Below, piece by piece: positions 9,182 through 18,500 of a DNA stretch of 64,000 nt. The stretch is taken from the NCBI GenBank assembly GCA_035409945.1, contig DAONQC010000002.1, positions 124,001 to 188,000 of the forward strand. Reading direction: 5' to 3'. Position numbers and translations under genes: made by a program. This stretch comes from MWEH01 sp035409945 (lineage in GTDB: Bacteria > Bacillota > Clostridia > Christensenellales > DTU072). A model generated the notes under the pieces. That model made no database searches and had not been told where the DNA came from. It saw only the letters and a program-made list of their open reading frames with translations. Within the stretch, counting starts at the first letter, position 1. Each line of letters begins with the position of its first letter.

Positions 9182-9214
9182 TGTCTCTCAAGAATTATGT
9201 AATGGCTTTGTATA

Positions 9215-9365
9215 TACATATATTGATTTAAGTGGGATAAAAGGATATTATTTTAAGTAAGTGGAGCTTGGTTTATTGATATATGATTAAAGTGTTATAT
9301 TCATTAAATTAACTTGTTTCGATAAGATCGGTTTTTAGATTATATGATTAAGTGGATAAATAGTG
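9215..9365. repeat. Degenerate tandem repeats upstream of the GH18 gene
   Basis: The words TTGATTTAAGTGGGATAAA, TGATATATGATTAAAGTG and ATTATATGATTAAGTGGATA recur at roughly 60-base steps across this AT-rich stretch between the tRNA and the GH18 gene. They look like decayed copies of one unit. No clear promoter could be fixed in this region. Confidence 0.4.
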
Positions 9366-9421
9366 TCCTGGAGGGTTGATTTGGGGATACGAAATGTATG
9401 GGTTTGAGGAGAGGGACCTTG

Positions 9422-10912
9422 ATGAGAAGGATTGAAATAGTTGTTGGAATAGTTGCGGTGATTTTGCTTGTAGCACTTGCTTTGGTGGTAGGTATTGGGA
9501 TTGTGGTTAAAGAGCCTGTGGATGAGCCTGCGTATGTTTTACCGAGTTATGAGGTTATGGGCTTGAGCGGGAGTGAAGGTGATGAATGTGTTATTACATT
9601 CGGTGAAATAGCAAAAGTTAATACGCTTGTTTTAGAGGAAAAGTTGCTGCCTTTACCCGAAGGGGTTGATAAACCTAGTAGAATGGGCGTGAATAGCTTT
9701 AGTTTATATTATAAAGATGGAGAAGAATATAAGCATTTCTACACTCAGGACTTTATTCACCCATATAGATATTGCTCCTTCCCTACTGTCACTACAGACG
9801 AGATTAAAATAACTGTTGATAATTCTTCCAATCTCGATTGGGAACTAACTAGTGTTACCCCTAAATTTGTTGAAAAAACATATAAAGACGACTTTGAAGT
9901 TGCTGCATATATTACCCTTCAATCTGGGTATGATATTAGAAATTATGATAAAAACCACTTTTCAATTATAACTACTGTTTACCTATCCTTTTTATGGTTT
10001 AACGAATATGGTGAAGTGTTTATGACTGATGATGAACATAATGGTGTCATGGTAGATGGTGAAGAAATAGTTGCTACCGTCATTTCAAATATTAGAAAAA
10101 ATGCTAGCGAAGATGTAAAAATAATTCCCGTCTTTATAGGAAGAGACCATTCGGGCGAACAAAATGCTGCTTATGTACACTCACAAGGTATGGGACCATA
10201 TAAAGAAACTCTTGCTAGTCAAATTAAAGACTTTATAGAAAAATATGATTTAGATGGAGCTTCTTTTGATTATGAATATCCTGCTAATAGTGAAGATAAC
10301 AAGATTTACTATGAATTTTGTACCTACTTAAGAAGTGTTCTTGGTGAGGATATGTTTATCTCAGGTGCTACCTGCCATTGGATGTTTATACCCTTTAACC
10401 TTATGATGCAAGCAGGTAAAAATATAATGACTATGGATAGACTGGAAATTATGTCATATGACTTAAGAGATGGATTATCTACTGATGCATACCATTCAAC
10501 ATTTCAAAATGGCGCATATGACCAGTATGTAAGATTTAAGGACTTAGAAAAAGAAGGTGAGGAATGGGATCTACTTAGAGGTCTTGTCTATGGTGATAAA
10601 GATGCGAACTTCCCACTATCAAAAATAAACTTAGGTCTTCCCTTCTATTCTAGACCATTATCACTGGAGGCTTATTGGGGTGAATATAAATATAACGCAC
10701 ATAAGCTTGGAAAGTTTGGTAACTTAACTGAAAATGATACCTTCGGCAAGGAATATTTTAACTCCTGGCAAATGATTTATGATAAAACTGCATATGCTAT
10801 AGATCAAGGGTTTGGTGGTGTTATGGTTTGGAACTATGCATGTGACCTTCCTATGAACCATGAGTGTTCTCTCTTTAGCGCAATTAAAGCAGCCATTGAT
10901 AGTAGAAAGTAA
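9422..10912 (+). CDS. Membrane-anchored glycoside hydrolase family 18 protein (chitinase/endo-N-acetylglucosaminidase-like)
   Basis: GH18 enzymes hydrolyse beta-1,4 linkages of N-acetylglucosamine polymers or N-glycan cores. This 496-residue protein begins with a short basic N-terminus and one hydrophobic helix (about 5-29), a signal anchor that would place the rest outside. Residues about 40-150 form a beta-rich segment that may be a discoidin-like carbohydrate-binding domain. The catalytic barrel follows, with DGASFDYEYP at 278-287; Glu285 is the predicted acid/base and Asp283 its partner, matching the DxxxDxE pattern. The barrel ends with GGVMVWNYACDLP. The upstream in-frame ATG at 9398 is less likely because AGGAG lies ten bases before this start. 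The natural substrate is unknown. Confidence 0.82.
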   Translation: MRRIEIVVGIVAVILLVALALVVGIGIVVKEPVDEPAYVLPSYEVMGLSGSEGDECVITFGEIAKVNTLVLEEKLLPLPEGVDKPSRMGVNSFSLYYKDGEEYKHFYTQDFIHPYRYCSFPTVTTDEIKITVDNSSNLDWELTSVTPKFVEKTYKDDFEVAAYITLQSGYDIRNYDKNHFSIITTVYLSFLWFNEYGEVFMTDDEHNGVMVDGEEIVATVISNIRKNASEDVKIIPVFIGRDHSGEQNAAYVHSQGMGPYKETLASQIKDFIEKYDLDGASFDYEYPANSEDNKIYYEFCTYLRSVLGEDMFISGATCHWMFIPFNLMMQAGKNIMTMDRLEIMSYDLRDGLSTDAYHSTFQNGAYDQYVRFKDLEKEGEEWDLLRGLVYGDKDANFPLSKINLGLPFYSRPLSLEAYWGEYKYNAHKLGKFGNLTENDTFGKEYFNSWQMIYDKTAYAIDQGFGGVMVWNYACDLPMNHECSLFSAIKAAIDSRK

Positions 10913-10940
10913 TAAGGCTTGTAATATCATTGTTATGAAA

Positions 10941-10974
10941 ATAGCCTTGGGAAAAACCTAGGGCTATGTTTTTT
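10941..10974 (+). terminator. Rho-independent terminator of the GH18 gene
   Basis: ATAGCCTTGG pairs with CTAGGGCTAT (two G-T pairs) around an A-rich loop and is followed by GTTTTTT. It lies 29 bases after the GH18 stop codon. Confidence 0.8.
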
Positions 10975-11082
10975 GATTAGAAAATGTCACTTAATTTAGG
11001 TGCTTTCTATAAATTTGTTTATCATGCAGAGCTTACAAGAACCAAATTGGTTTGTAATTTATTGACTAAAAATGCTATAGAT

Positions 11083-11829
11083 TTAGGTTAGATTCTTTTT
11101 AAGGTAATCTTTTACTTCCGTAACTGTTAACTCACCGAAATGGAAAAGTGATGCGGCTAGAGCCCCACTTGATCCTGCTTTTTTAAATGCATCTAAAAAA
11201 TGTTCAAGCTTTCCACAGCCACCTGATGCAATAACTGGCACACTTACATTATCAACTAATGCTTTTGTCATCTCTATATCATAACCATCCTTTGTACCAT
11301 CTGCATCCATTGAGGTTAAAAGAATTGATCCTGCCCCAAGAGATTCTACCTTTTTCGCCCATTCAATTACATCTATGCCTGTATCTACTTTACCACCGCT
11401 TATGAGCACGGTATAATTCCCTTCTTTTGAAGTGTGAGCATCAATAGCTACAACAACTTTATCACTTCCATATGCTTTAGATATTTCGGATATAAGTCTT
11501 GGGTTTTTTACAGCAGCTGAATTTATAGATACTTTACTTACGCCTAATTCAAATAGTTTTTTGGCATCTTCTAAAGAGGATATTCCCCCTCCTACTGTAA
11601 GTGGAATGCTAATACTGTTAACTACTTCTTTTATAGTATCGTACATTTTAGTTTTATTTTCTGTTGCAGCTGAGATATATAACATAACAAGCTCATCAGC
11701 ACCTTGCCTGCAATATTCTTTAGCAAGGGAAACGGGGTATCCTGCATCTTTAATATCCACAAATTTAACACCCTTTACAACAATGCCATCTTTTATATCT
11801 AAACAAGGTATTATTTTATTTGTTTTCAT
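11083..11829 (-). CDS. hisF: Imidazole glycerol phosphate synthase cyclase subunit HisF (isolated copy)
   Basis: HisF takes ammonia from its glutaminase partner HisH and converts PRFAR to imidazole-glycerol phosphate and AICAR in histidine synthesis. The 248-residue TIM barrel has the catalytic aspartates in the expected places: Asp11 in PCLDIKDG and Asp130 in VVVAIDAH. The phosphate-binding GGGI and ASGGCG loops are present too. The usual LDITAS segment reads LYISAA here, so residue 51 is Tyr instead of Asp. No hisH or other his gene is nearby; the neighbours are a glycosidase and a sugar symporter. It may be an orphan histidine enzyme, or a paralogue recruited for amidation of a surface sugar, as HisF-like proteins do in some polysaccharide pathways. 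Confidence 0.85.
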   Translation of the reverse strand: MKTNKIIPCLDIKDGIVVKGVKFVDIKDAGYPVSLAKEYCRQGADELVMLYISAATENKTKMYDTIKEVVNSISIPLTVGGGISSLEDAKKLFELGVSKVSINSAAVKNPRLISEISKAYGSDKVVVAIDAHTSKEGNYTVLISGGKVDTGIDVIEWAKKVESLGAGSILLTSMDADGTKDGYDIEMTKALVDNVSVPVIASGGCGKLEHFLDAFKKAGSSGALAASLFHFGELTVTEVKDYLKKNLT

Positions 11830-11964
11830 ATAGTTTCTCCGTTTTTGAATTGCTTTGTATATTATAATACCAACATATTAACACATTTTTTTAATTTTAT
11901 GCTTGTATATGGGCATATATTTTTTAATAATTTATAAATTGCATTGTTTCAGGAGCAAATAATA

Positions 11965-11990
11965 AATCCTCGCTTGATGTAGCAAGGATT
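11965..11990 (-). terminator. Probable terminator of the sugar symporter gene
   Basis: On the minus strand AATCCTTGC pairs with GCGAGGATT around an eight-base loop, followed by TATTATTTG. It is about 90 bases beyond the symporter stop. The T-tract is imperfect. Confidence 0.5.
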
Positions 11991-12080
11991 CAAAATTAAC
12001 ATTAAAGCTAGTATTTAGACCTTTTACATTAACTCAATCACAATAGTAGTGTTATGCGCGATTTTGATAGATATATTAGA

Positions 12081-13724
12081 TTATTTATCTTCTATATCAT
12101 CTTCTTGAGGTGGAAGTATTATAAAATCACCATCTAACATGCTAGAAAACCTTCTATCTTTTTCTACACTTTCATCTCTTCCATAAATGTTAATTTCAGT
12201 ATCTAAAAATCTATTATTTTCGCCATATGTGAAATCACCTATAACCAGTGCTTTTTCCATTTTCTTTTCTGCTCTTCTCTTTTCTAGTTCTTCATGTATT
12301 CTTGCCCTATCTTCAGGTGTATATTTCAACATAAGAAGTGGTATTAAATTCATAACTGAACCAGCTATAGGAGCTAGTGAATAAAGTGGCCATGCCCATT
12401 TGGTAAACTCTGCTGATAGTGGAGCATTGGGGTTTGCCACAAACTTTTCAGGTTCAAATTTTAGTAGTGTAAGTGTAAGACCAGAGAAAAATGATGAGAT
12501 ACTTCCTGTCATTTTCGATAAGAAGTTTTGCATTGAAAAAACTGTTCCTTCATTCCTTTGCCCTGTTTTCCATTCGGTATAGTCAACACTATCACTCCAT
12601 AATGCAGTAGTTGCAATGCCACACATATTCGACGGAAAATTAATCAGCGCATGCATAGCGCAAACTACAATCAGTCGCCAGCCTTCATACCCTACAAAAA
12701 ACATAATTATTCTACAGACAATGTTAGCAACAGACGATATAACTAAAAGATTTTTCATCCCACCAAATTTTTTAGCAAAATATGGTGTGAAAAATATAGA
12801 GAAAAATCCTGGTAGTCCTGAAAGTATTAAAAACGGCAGTAAAATAGTTGCACCATTAACCACTTTGCCACCAATATTAACTCTCACCATTGTTTGGAAG
12901 AAATTTATTTGAGATAGGTTAAGCACGCAAACATTTAATATAGAGCCGATAGCAATCATTATTACTATTTTGTTGTGCTTCAAAAGACGAAAACCACCTA
13001 ACATCTTTTTCTCGGGTGGTAAGTTAGGAACTCTTTCATTTATCTTTGAAAAAACTAAGGTTAATAACATTCCCCCAAAACCAAACACTACACCAAGCAA
13101 TATAAAAAGTTGAGTTAAGGTTATAGGGATAATACCATCTAAAACAAGCCCTACTACTGTTGTTATAAGCCCTGGTATTAGTCCTCCAAACATTCCACCT
13201 ATTCGACCCACATATGCCGCTTTTTCTCGTCGTTCTGGCAAATTTGAAATTCTAGCGACCATGCCCCACTGTGCCGTATCTTGGAAACTATAAAAAGTGT
13301 CCCATACAAAATATATACTTGAAACATAGGCAATTTTTGCAGCGTATGATGAAAATCCCCAATTTACAAATAACAAGCAAGCCATTATTCCAATGGGGAT
13401 AGCAAAAATTCTAAGATATGGTTTTAATTTATCACCAGACTTTGGAGTCCTAGCATCTATTATTGCACCAGCTAAGGGATCATTAACAGCATCCCAACCA
13501 CGCATAACACCAAGTATAACACCGGTATGCATAGGCTTTATAAACAACACAAAGTTGCAAAAATATTCAAACCAACCCGAAACAAGGTTATAGGTATGAT
13601 TTTGACCCGCGACACCTAAGCCGAACCAGAATAACTCTTTATTTTGTACATCATATTTGGGATTTTCTTTGAAAATTCTAGATAACAAACCCTTTTTGCC
13701 AGTATACTGCTTTGTTTTAGCCAT
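12081..13724 (-). CDS. Sugar:cation symporter of the GPH (MelB-like) family
   Basis: This is a membrane carrier of the glycoside-pentoside-hexuronide family, which moves oligosaccharides or glycosides with Na+ or H+. The 547 residues contain about twelve hydrophobic helices and family-like segments such as WFGLGVAGQN near the N-terminus, RGWDAVNDPLAGAIID in the first cytoplasmic loop and GTVFSMQNFLSK in the second half. A hydrophilic tail of about 70 residues follows the last helix. A TTG 18 bases upstream is in frame, but the G-rich GGGGGGAG just before this ATG makes this start better. With the nearby GH18 gene it could take up released sugars. The substrate cannot be told from sequence. 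Confidence 0.82.
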   Translation of the reverse strand: MAKTKQYTGKKGLLSRIFKENPKYDVQNKELFWFGLGVAGQNHTYNLVSGWFEYFCNFVLFIKPMHTGVILGVMRGWDAVNDPLAGAIIDARTPKSGDKLKPYLRIFAIPIGIMACLLFVNWGFSSYAAKIAYVSSIYFVWDTFYSFQDTAQWGMVARISNLPERREKAAYVGRIGGMFGGLIPGLITTVVGLVLDGIIPITLTQLFILLGVVFGFGGMLLTLVFSKINERVPNLPPEKKMLGGFRLLKHNKIVIMIAIGSILNVCVLNLSQINFFQTMVRVNIGGKVVNGATILLPFLILSGLPGFFSIFFTPYFAKKFGGMKNLLVISSVANIVCRIIMFFVGYEGWRLIVVCAMHALINFPSNMCGIATTALWSDSVDYTEWKTGQRNEGTVFSMQNFLSKMTGSISSFFSGLTLTLLKFEPEKFVANPNAPLSAEFTKWAWPLYSLAPIAGSVMNLIPLLMLKYTPEDRARIHEELEKRRAEKKMEKALVIGDFTYGENNRFLDTEINIYGRDESVEKDRRFSSMLDGDFIILPPQEDDIEDK

Positions 13725-13816
13725 GCTCCCCCCCACCTTCAAGTTATAAAAAGTTTATCACAAATATACTGTATCTTCAATACCAAATACATAAGCACAT
13801 GCGCATGTAATTCAAA

Positions 13817-13882
13817 GTTAATTGTCATAGTAAGTGCAACGGTAAGGCGCACGGGCATAAAAACTTCTCAAACTAAGTGCAA
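13817..13882 (-). repeat. Dispersed spacer repeat, copy 2
   Basis: This copy contains GTCATAGTAAGTGCAACGGTA followed by AAGGCGCACGGGCATAAA and a second AAGTGCAAC word, the same two-part architecture as the other copies. It lies in the 314-base spacer between the symporter gene and the duplicated-domain gene, where no gene is seen. Confidence 0.65.
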
Positions 13883-14038
13883 CTACTGAGTCTAATGTTA
13901 AAAGGCAACAGGTAATTTTTATAGTAACTGGAGTTACAGATAAGCTTCCGCTTAGCCAATATAAACACGATTATTAGGTAAGTAATCTTTTCAGTACGTA
14001 TTTTAAGTTTATCTTAAAAACTAATTTTTACTCCAGCA

Positions 14039-15247
14039 CTATTCTTCTTTTGATTCCATCATAACAGGTTGATCGCCTAACACTATATCTAACACTCTAA
14101 ACACATCCAGTAAAGTACGGAAAGTATTGTCTATTATTACACTATACCACTTCATTTTTGCCTTGTTAGAGGATTTTGGAAAGCGAGATCTTTGAATTGA
14201 TGGATGAAGCTCTTTTAAGAGATTATATCGAGCTTCATCTACTTTCACCAAGAACAACATTTTGTTGTTTTCTAGCTCATATATGTATGCAAAACAATAT
14301 CTCCCACTAGCTCTTAAGTCATAGTGTGTATCTGCTAGCGGAAGGCCTGTTTGGGTATAATTTTCTCGGCAATTTAACTCTAAATTACTTCCATATTTAT
14401 GTTGTAAATACACAGCTACCTTCTCTTTGTTAATTTCAAAATCTACACTTACTTTCTTACTTGCAATATCAATTATTTCTCCTAATTCTAATCCTTCTTC
14501 GTCTTTTTCTAAGATTAAATCAAGAATTTTATATAAGTCGTCTCCACATACAAAAGTATCATCTACAAATATGCAATACCACCTTTTACTTTCATCCTTT
14601 CTATGTCTTGGAAAACTACTCTTGTTAATTAAAGGATGTTTCTTTTTAATTACTCTTTCTATATGAGGTTCTATTTTTACTAATAAAAACACCCTGCCAT
14701 CCCTAAGCTCATAGACATATACAAAGCATTCCCTACCACCATCTCTTAAATCGTAGTGCGTGTCTGCAAGTGGTAAATTTCCACTAGCATTGTAATTAGC
14801 TCTTCTGTTTAACTCAACATATGCACCATGTTTTCTTTCTAAATAGTCAGCAATACTTTTCTTGGTTATCTCAGATTTTCCAACTGTAAATTCACCCGCC
14901 AAAGCCATTGCCTCTTTAAATCCAAATTCTTTTTCTTCGAATTCTTCTTTGATAATATCTTGTTCAACAAAATCTTGTACCAGCCATTCATCTGCCTTTT
15001 CAGTGGGTGCAGGTGCAACCTCTTTTTCAACTAGCTTTGTATCCGCTACCTCCTTTGGCGTTATGTTTTTTGGCGCATCAGCAAAGGGCACAGTATCTGC
15101 TTTTGCACTTCTTTTCTTTTGATACTTTATGAGTAGATAGATAATTACAATCGTAAGTATTGCAATGATAACCCCCAGCACTATTGCTGCAATTATCTCT
15201 CCTTGGGTCGGCGGTCTCCTTATGACTGCTGATAGAATGTTTAACAT
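14039..15247 (-). CDS. Single-pass membrane protein with two copies of an unrecognised ~110-residue domain
   Basis: I do not recognise the family with confidence. The 402 residues start with a hydrophobic helix (about 18-42), followed by a basic stop-transfer stretch (KYQKKRSAK) and an acidic linker to about 120. Two homologous domains follow (about 130-250 and 270-390). Each has YLxxKxG near its start, then LPLADTHYDLR, an aromatic strand (FVYVYELRDG or FAYIYELENN), HPxIxxSxFP, and a closing WYxxxxDxTF plus helix. The shared pattern indicates an old internal duplication. It resembles small alpha/beta proteins of the MmcQ/YjbR kind only faintly. TAAGGAG precedes the ATG. It lies 229 bases downstream of the giant surface gene, in the same direction. 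Confidence 0.7.
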   Translation of the reverse strand: MLNILSAVIRRPPTQGEIIAAIVLGVIIAILTIVIIYLLIKYQKKRSAKADTVPFADAPKNITPKEVADTKLVEKEVAPAPTEKADEWLVQDFVEQDIIKEEFEEKEFGFKEAMALAGEFTVGKSEITKKSIADYLERKHGAYVELNRRANYNASGNLPLADTHYDLRDGGRECFVYVYELRDGRVFLLVKIEPHIERVIKKKHPLINKSSFPRHRKDESKRWYCIFVDDTFVCGDDLYKILDLILEKDEEGLELGEIIDIASKKVSVDFEINKEKVAVYLQHKYGSNLELNCRENYTQTGLPLADTHYDLRASGRYCFAYIYELENNKMLFLVKVDEARYNLLKELHPSIQRSRFPKSSNKAKMKWYSVIIDNTFRTLLDVFRVLDIVLGDQPVMMESKEE

Positions 15248-15368
15248 GGTATTTCTCTCCTTAACTATTTTGTTACAGTGTATTATGTTGTTTTTGTTTT
15301 TACCGTCTTTTCGGATTTAATTAATTTAAACCTTTGTTTTATATTGCTTTTCTTTTGTTCAACTTTGA

Positions 15369-15526
15369 GTATTACAAGTAGAATGTATATTTGGTTACTA
15401 TGCGGGTATTTTTACGGTTTTGTTGGGTTTCTTTTGTTTGGTTTTAAGTATTACAAGTAGAATGTGTATTTAGCTACTATGCAAGTACTTTTGTGGTTTT
15501 GTTGGATTTACTTTTATTTGGTCTTC
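15369..15526. repeat. 79-base tandem duplication spanning the 3' end of the giant surface gene
   Basis: Two copies (from 15369 and from 15448) begin GTATTACAAGTAGAATGT and agree at roughly 80 percent of positions by eye. The right copy contains the last ~50 bases and the stop codon of the surface gene; the left copy is a decayed, non-coding duplicate downstream of it. A more degenerate third copy may lie at about 15290-15365. Confidence 0.75.
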
Positions 15527-18500
15527 TTTGATTGTAACTATCATCTTTTTCTTTATTTCTACGTTCAATTACTATGATGATAAAGATTAGTTGAATGATT
15601 ATGATAGATAGTAAAAGTAGTATTAGCCAGAACCAGCTATAGTAGGTATCAGCAGGTTTTGCAATTACAAAATCGCCCGTTGATAATATGTCAAATACTA
15701 GCTCATCACCATCTACTATCACTTCTTTTTCCACAATGCGATTATCTTCTATTATGTATATGGTATAACGTTCACCATCTTCAACTTTTGGAAGATCGGG
15801 GTGTATTTTCATTCGGACTGTAATAACTGTACCAGGATGAACTTCCTTATCTCCAATCATTACTTTTATGTTGTATGCTTGTGCAGTCTGCTTATCATTT
15901 GGAATTACAATCTTTTTATCAGCTGTATCTATGGGGATGACTGAAATTACAAGAAATGCTTCTTTATCAAAACCGTCTGGAGATGTCCCTTCTCCATATA
16001 CTGATTCTGTATCGTCTGGGTCTATTGCTGGATCTGTTGTTATAACCTTAAGAAATTCACCATATGTGGCAGTATATGTTTTATCCCCTGTCACAACAGT
16101 TATCTCGGGAGTCCAACCTTCGACTCTATATATATACCTATCATCACTACCTTCACGGCTAAAAGCAGGACCGTCATAACTTGGCAAGTCCCCGTATGCA
16201 ACTATACTTGTAGAAAGCACTGTACTATCGTCATTTTTCCAAGTGATAGTATACATGTTAACTGTAGAGGCAAAGTTAGCAGTAATAGTTATGTTCCCAT
16301 TCACTACTGTGCTACTACTTGTCCAGCCTGTAAAGGTGTATGTATATTGATCCGTAGGCCTCATTACTTCAGCAACTATTTCTACTCCGTGTATCACAAG
16401 AGTTTTGCTGGTACCACATCTAAATTGAGTTCCGTAAGGCACATTCGGTATGGATTTAATCTTTACATTACCATAATCAACATTGGAACTAACTATCGTA
16501 ACTGTGTACTTATTTATCTCCCATTTTGCAAATAAGTCTAAATCTGTTGATGGCATCTTGTTAAATACATATTCAACTCCTGAAAAATCTTCAGCTATAA
16601 ACCAACCCCTAAATGCATGACCTTCCTTTGTTGGGTCAACAGGTTTTGTAACTGGCGTGTTATAGTTTTGTGTTATGCTTCCTACTGGACTTCCACCATT
16701 GGTGTGGAAAGTGATTGTGGTTGGTCCTGCAAGCCAATTGGCATATAATGTGGTATCACTAGTAATCATTGTTATAACATTGCCTAATTTGTCATAAACT
16801 TTTGTAACACCACCATCTAAATACCAACCCAAAAAGGCGCAACCCTCTTTACTTGGGATAGGCACATCTATTTGATTTCCATAGGTTTTAGCATCATACA
16901 GTGTTCCGACTCCATCTACATAATATGCATATTCTAATGTGTCTGGTGTGCCTCCATCATAATTGAATGTCACTTTATGCCTAGGCACATCCACTAGTTT
17001 TATAAAATTCCCTTCACCTTTAAGAACATACTTGCTACTATCTGCAAGTCTAAATCTTATGACATTAGCATTTGCTTTGCCTTCTCCTAGAGCAGTAGTA
17101 TCTGCAATTATAGTCCCTTCAACATATTCATCTGAAACGCGAACAGGACGAACTATAAGTTTATTACTTAGCTCATAAATTGCGCCTGCTCTTAGGGTTA
17201 AAAACTTATTTTCAGCAAGCTCTATTATTCCATTAACATACACTCCTTGCTCAATGTTTAGTATCCCATTTTGAGAAATTGAGACACCGTTAGTGGCAAA
17301 ACCTAGATTAATTTTCTTAAGTGTCATAATCCCATTATTTATTATAACAGCAGTTGTTGATAGGTCAGGATTATTACATTCTCTAATATCTACATTATTA
17401 AGGAATAAAAAGCCACCTGCATCTACATTAAATGTCGTACCTGACTTACCTTCTGCAGTAAACAGTAAATTAGATATTCTCACATCACAGTGACTAGCTA
17501 TAGTAAAAAGAGGTGCTATATGACCCAAGTATCTTTGGATTATGACCTTTTTGCCTAAACGTAACTGAATGTTTTTAGATAATGAATTAAACGATGTTTC
17601 TGTAAAACGGATATCATCATCAATGGTGTATTCATCCACCATACATATAATTGCTCCAGTTTCTGTAGACTTTGTGTATGCTGCTTCTAATGTTTTTAAT
17701 GCGGTTAATGCTGTTAGTCCATCATTAGAATCATCGCCCGTTGCTTGTGAAACATAGTACATCCCAGCTGCATATCTTAAAAGTTCTATATCTTTTCTTT
17801 CAGTTCCATCTTTAACTAAAATATCATAACCTTGTTCCTTTACAGCATAATGCAAGTCAAAAAAGCTTTCGTCCAAAACTTCATCTATATATACTTTACC
17901 AATTTCTGGAGTGGTCATATTAAATGTAATAGCCGTTGAAACTCTAAATGTTTCGTCACATGCAATAGTTCCACCATTAAGTAAAACTTCTCCGTCCATG
18001 TTAAACCTTCCAGATAAAGTTAATACGCCTGAATTGATTGACAACATTACATCATCTCCTAATTCAGTATGCTTTCTAATGTAAATGTGAGCTTTGCTTG
18101 TTATGGTAAGCGGACCGTCAATTGGTAGAGTGTCCATAATATAAATAGTTCCTTCTCTTTGCCCCATTACCTCCAATGCTTTTTGTAATGTAGCAAAAGG
18201 ATCAGCTTTTGTACCTGCACCCGAATCTGAACCAGTGCTCTTAACATAGTATGTAGCCAGTGTTTTAGAAGCAAGCACAAGGTTTAAACCAGCTTTTTCA
18301 AGCGTTTTGGCATTATCTGTCAATGCAAAGTAGTCAGTATTAGTATTATTTGTTACTACAGTATCGCCATCAACATGCTCATCTAGCTTAATGGACACGG
18401 GTAAATTATTTGAATAAGCATTAGCATCAAATGTTGATTTTCCTCCCAGTCTGATCGCACCGCTATCTTGATATATGAGCTCAGGTGAATCTGTCAATTT

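Noticed and set aside
9047..15247. Prophage or insertion sequence in the accessory region
   Set aside because: No transposase, integrase or phage structural gene and no terminal inverted repeats were found there.
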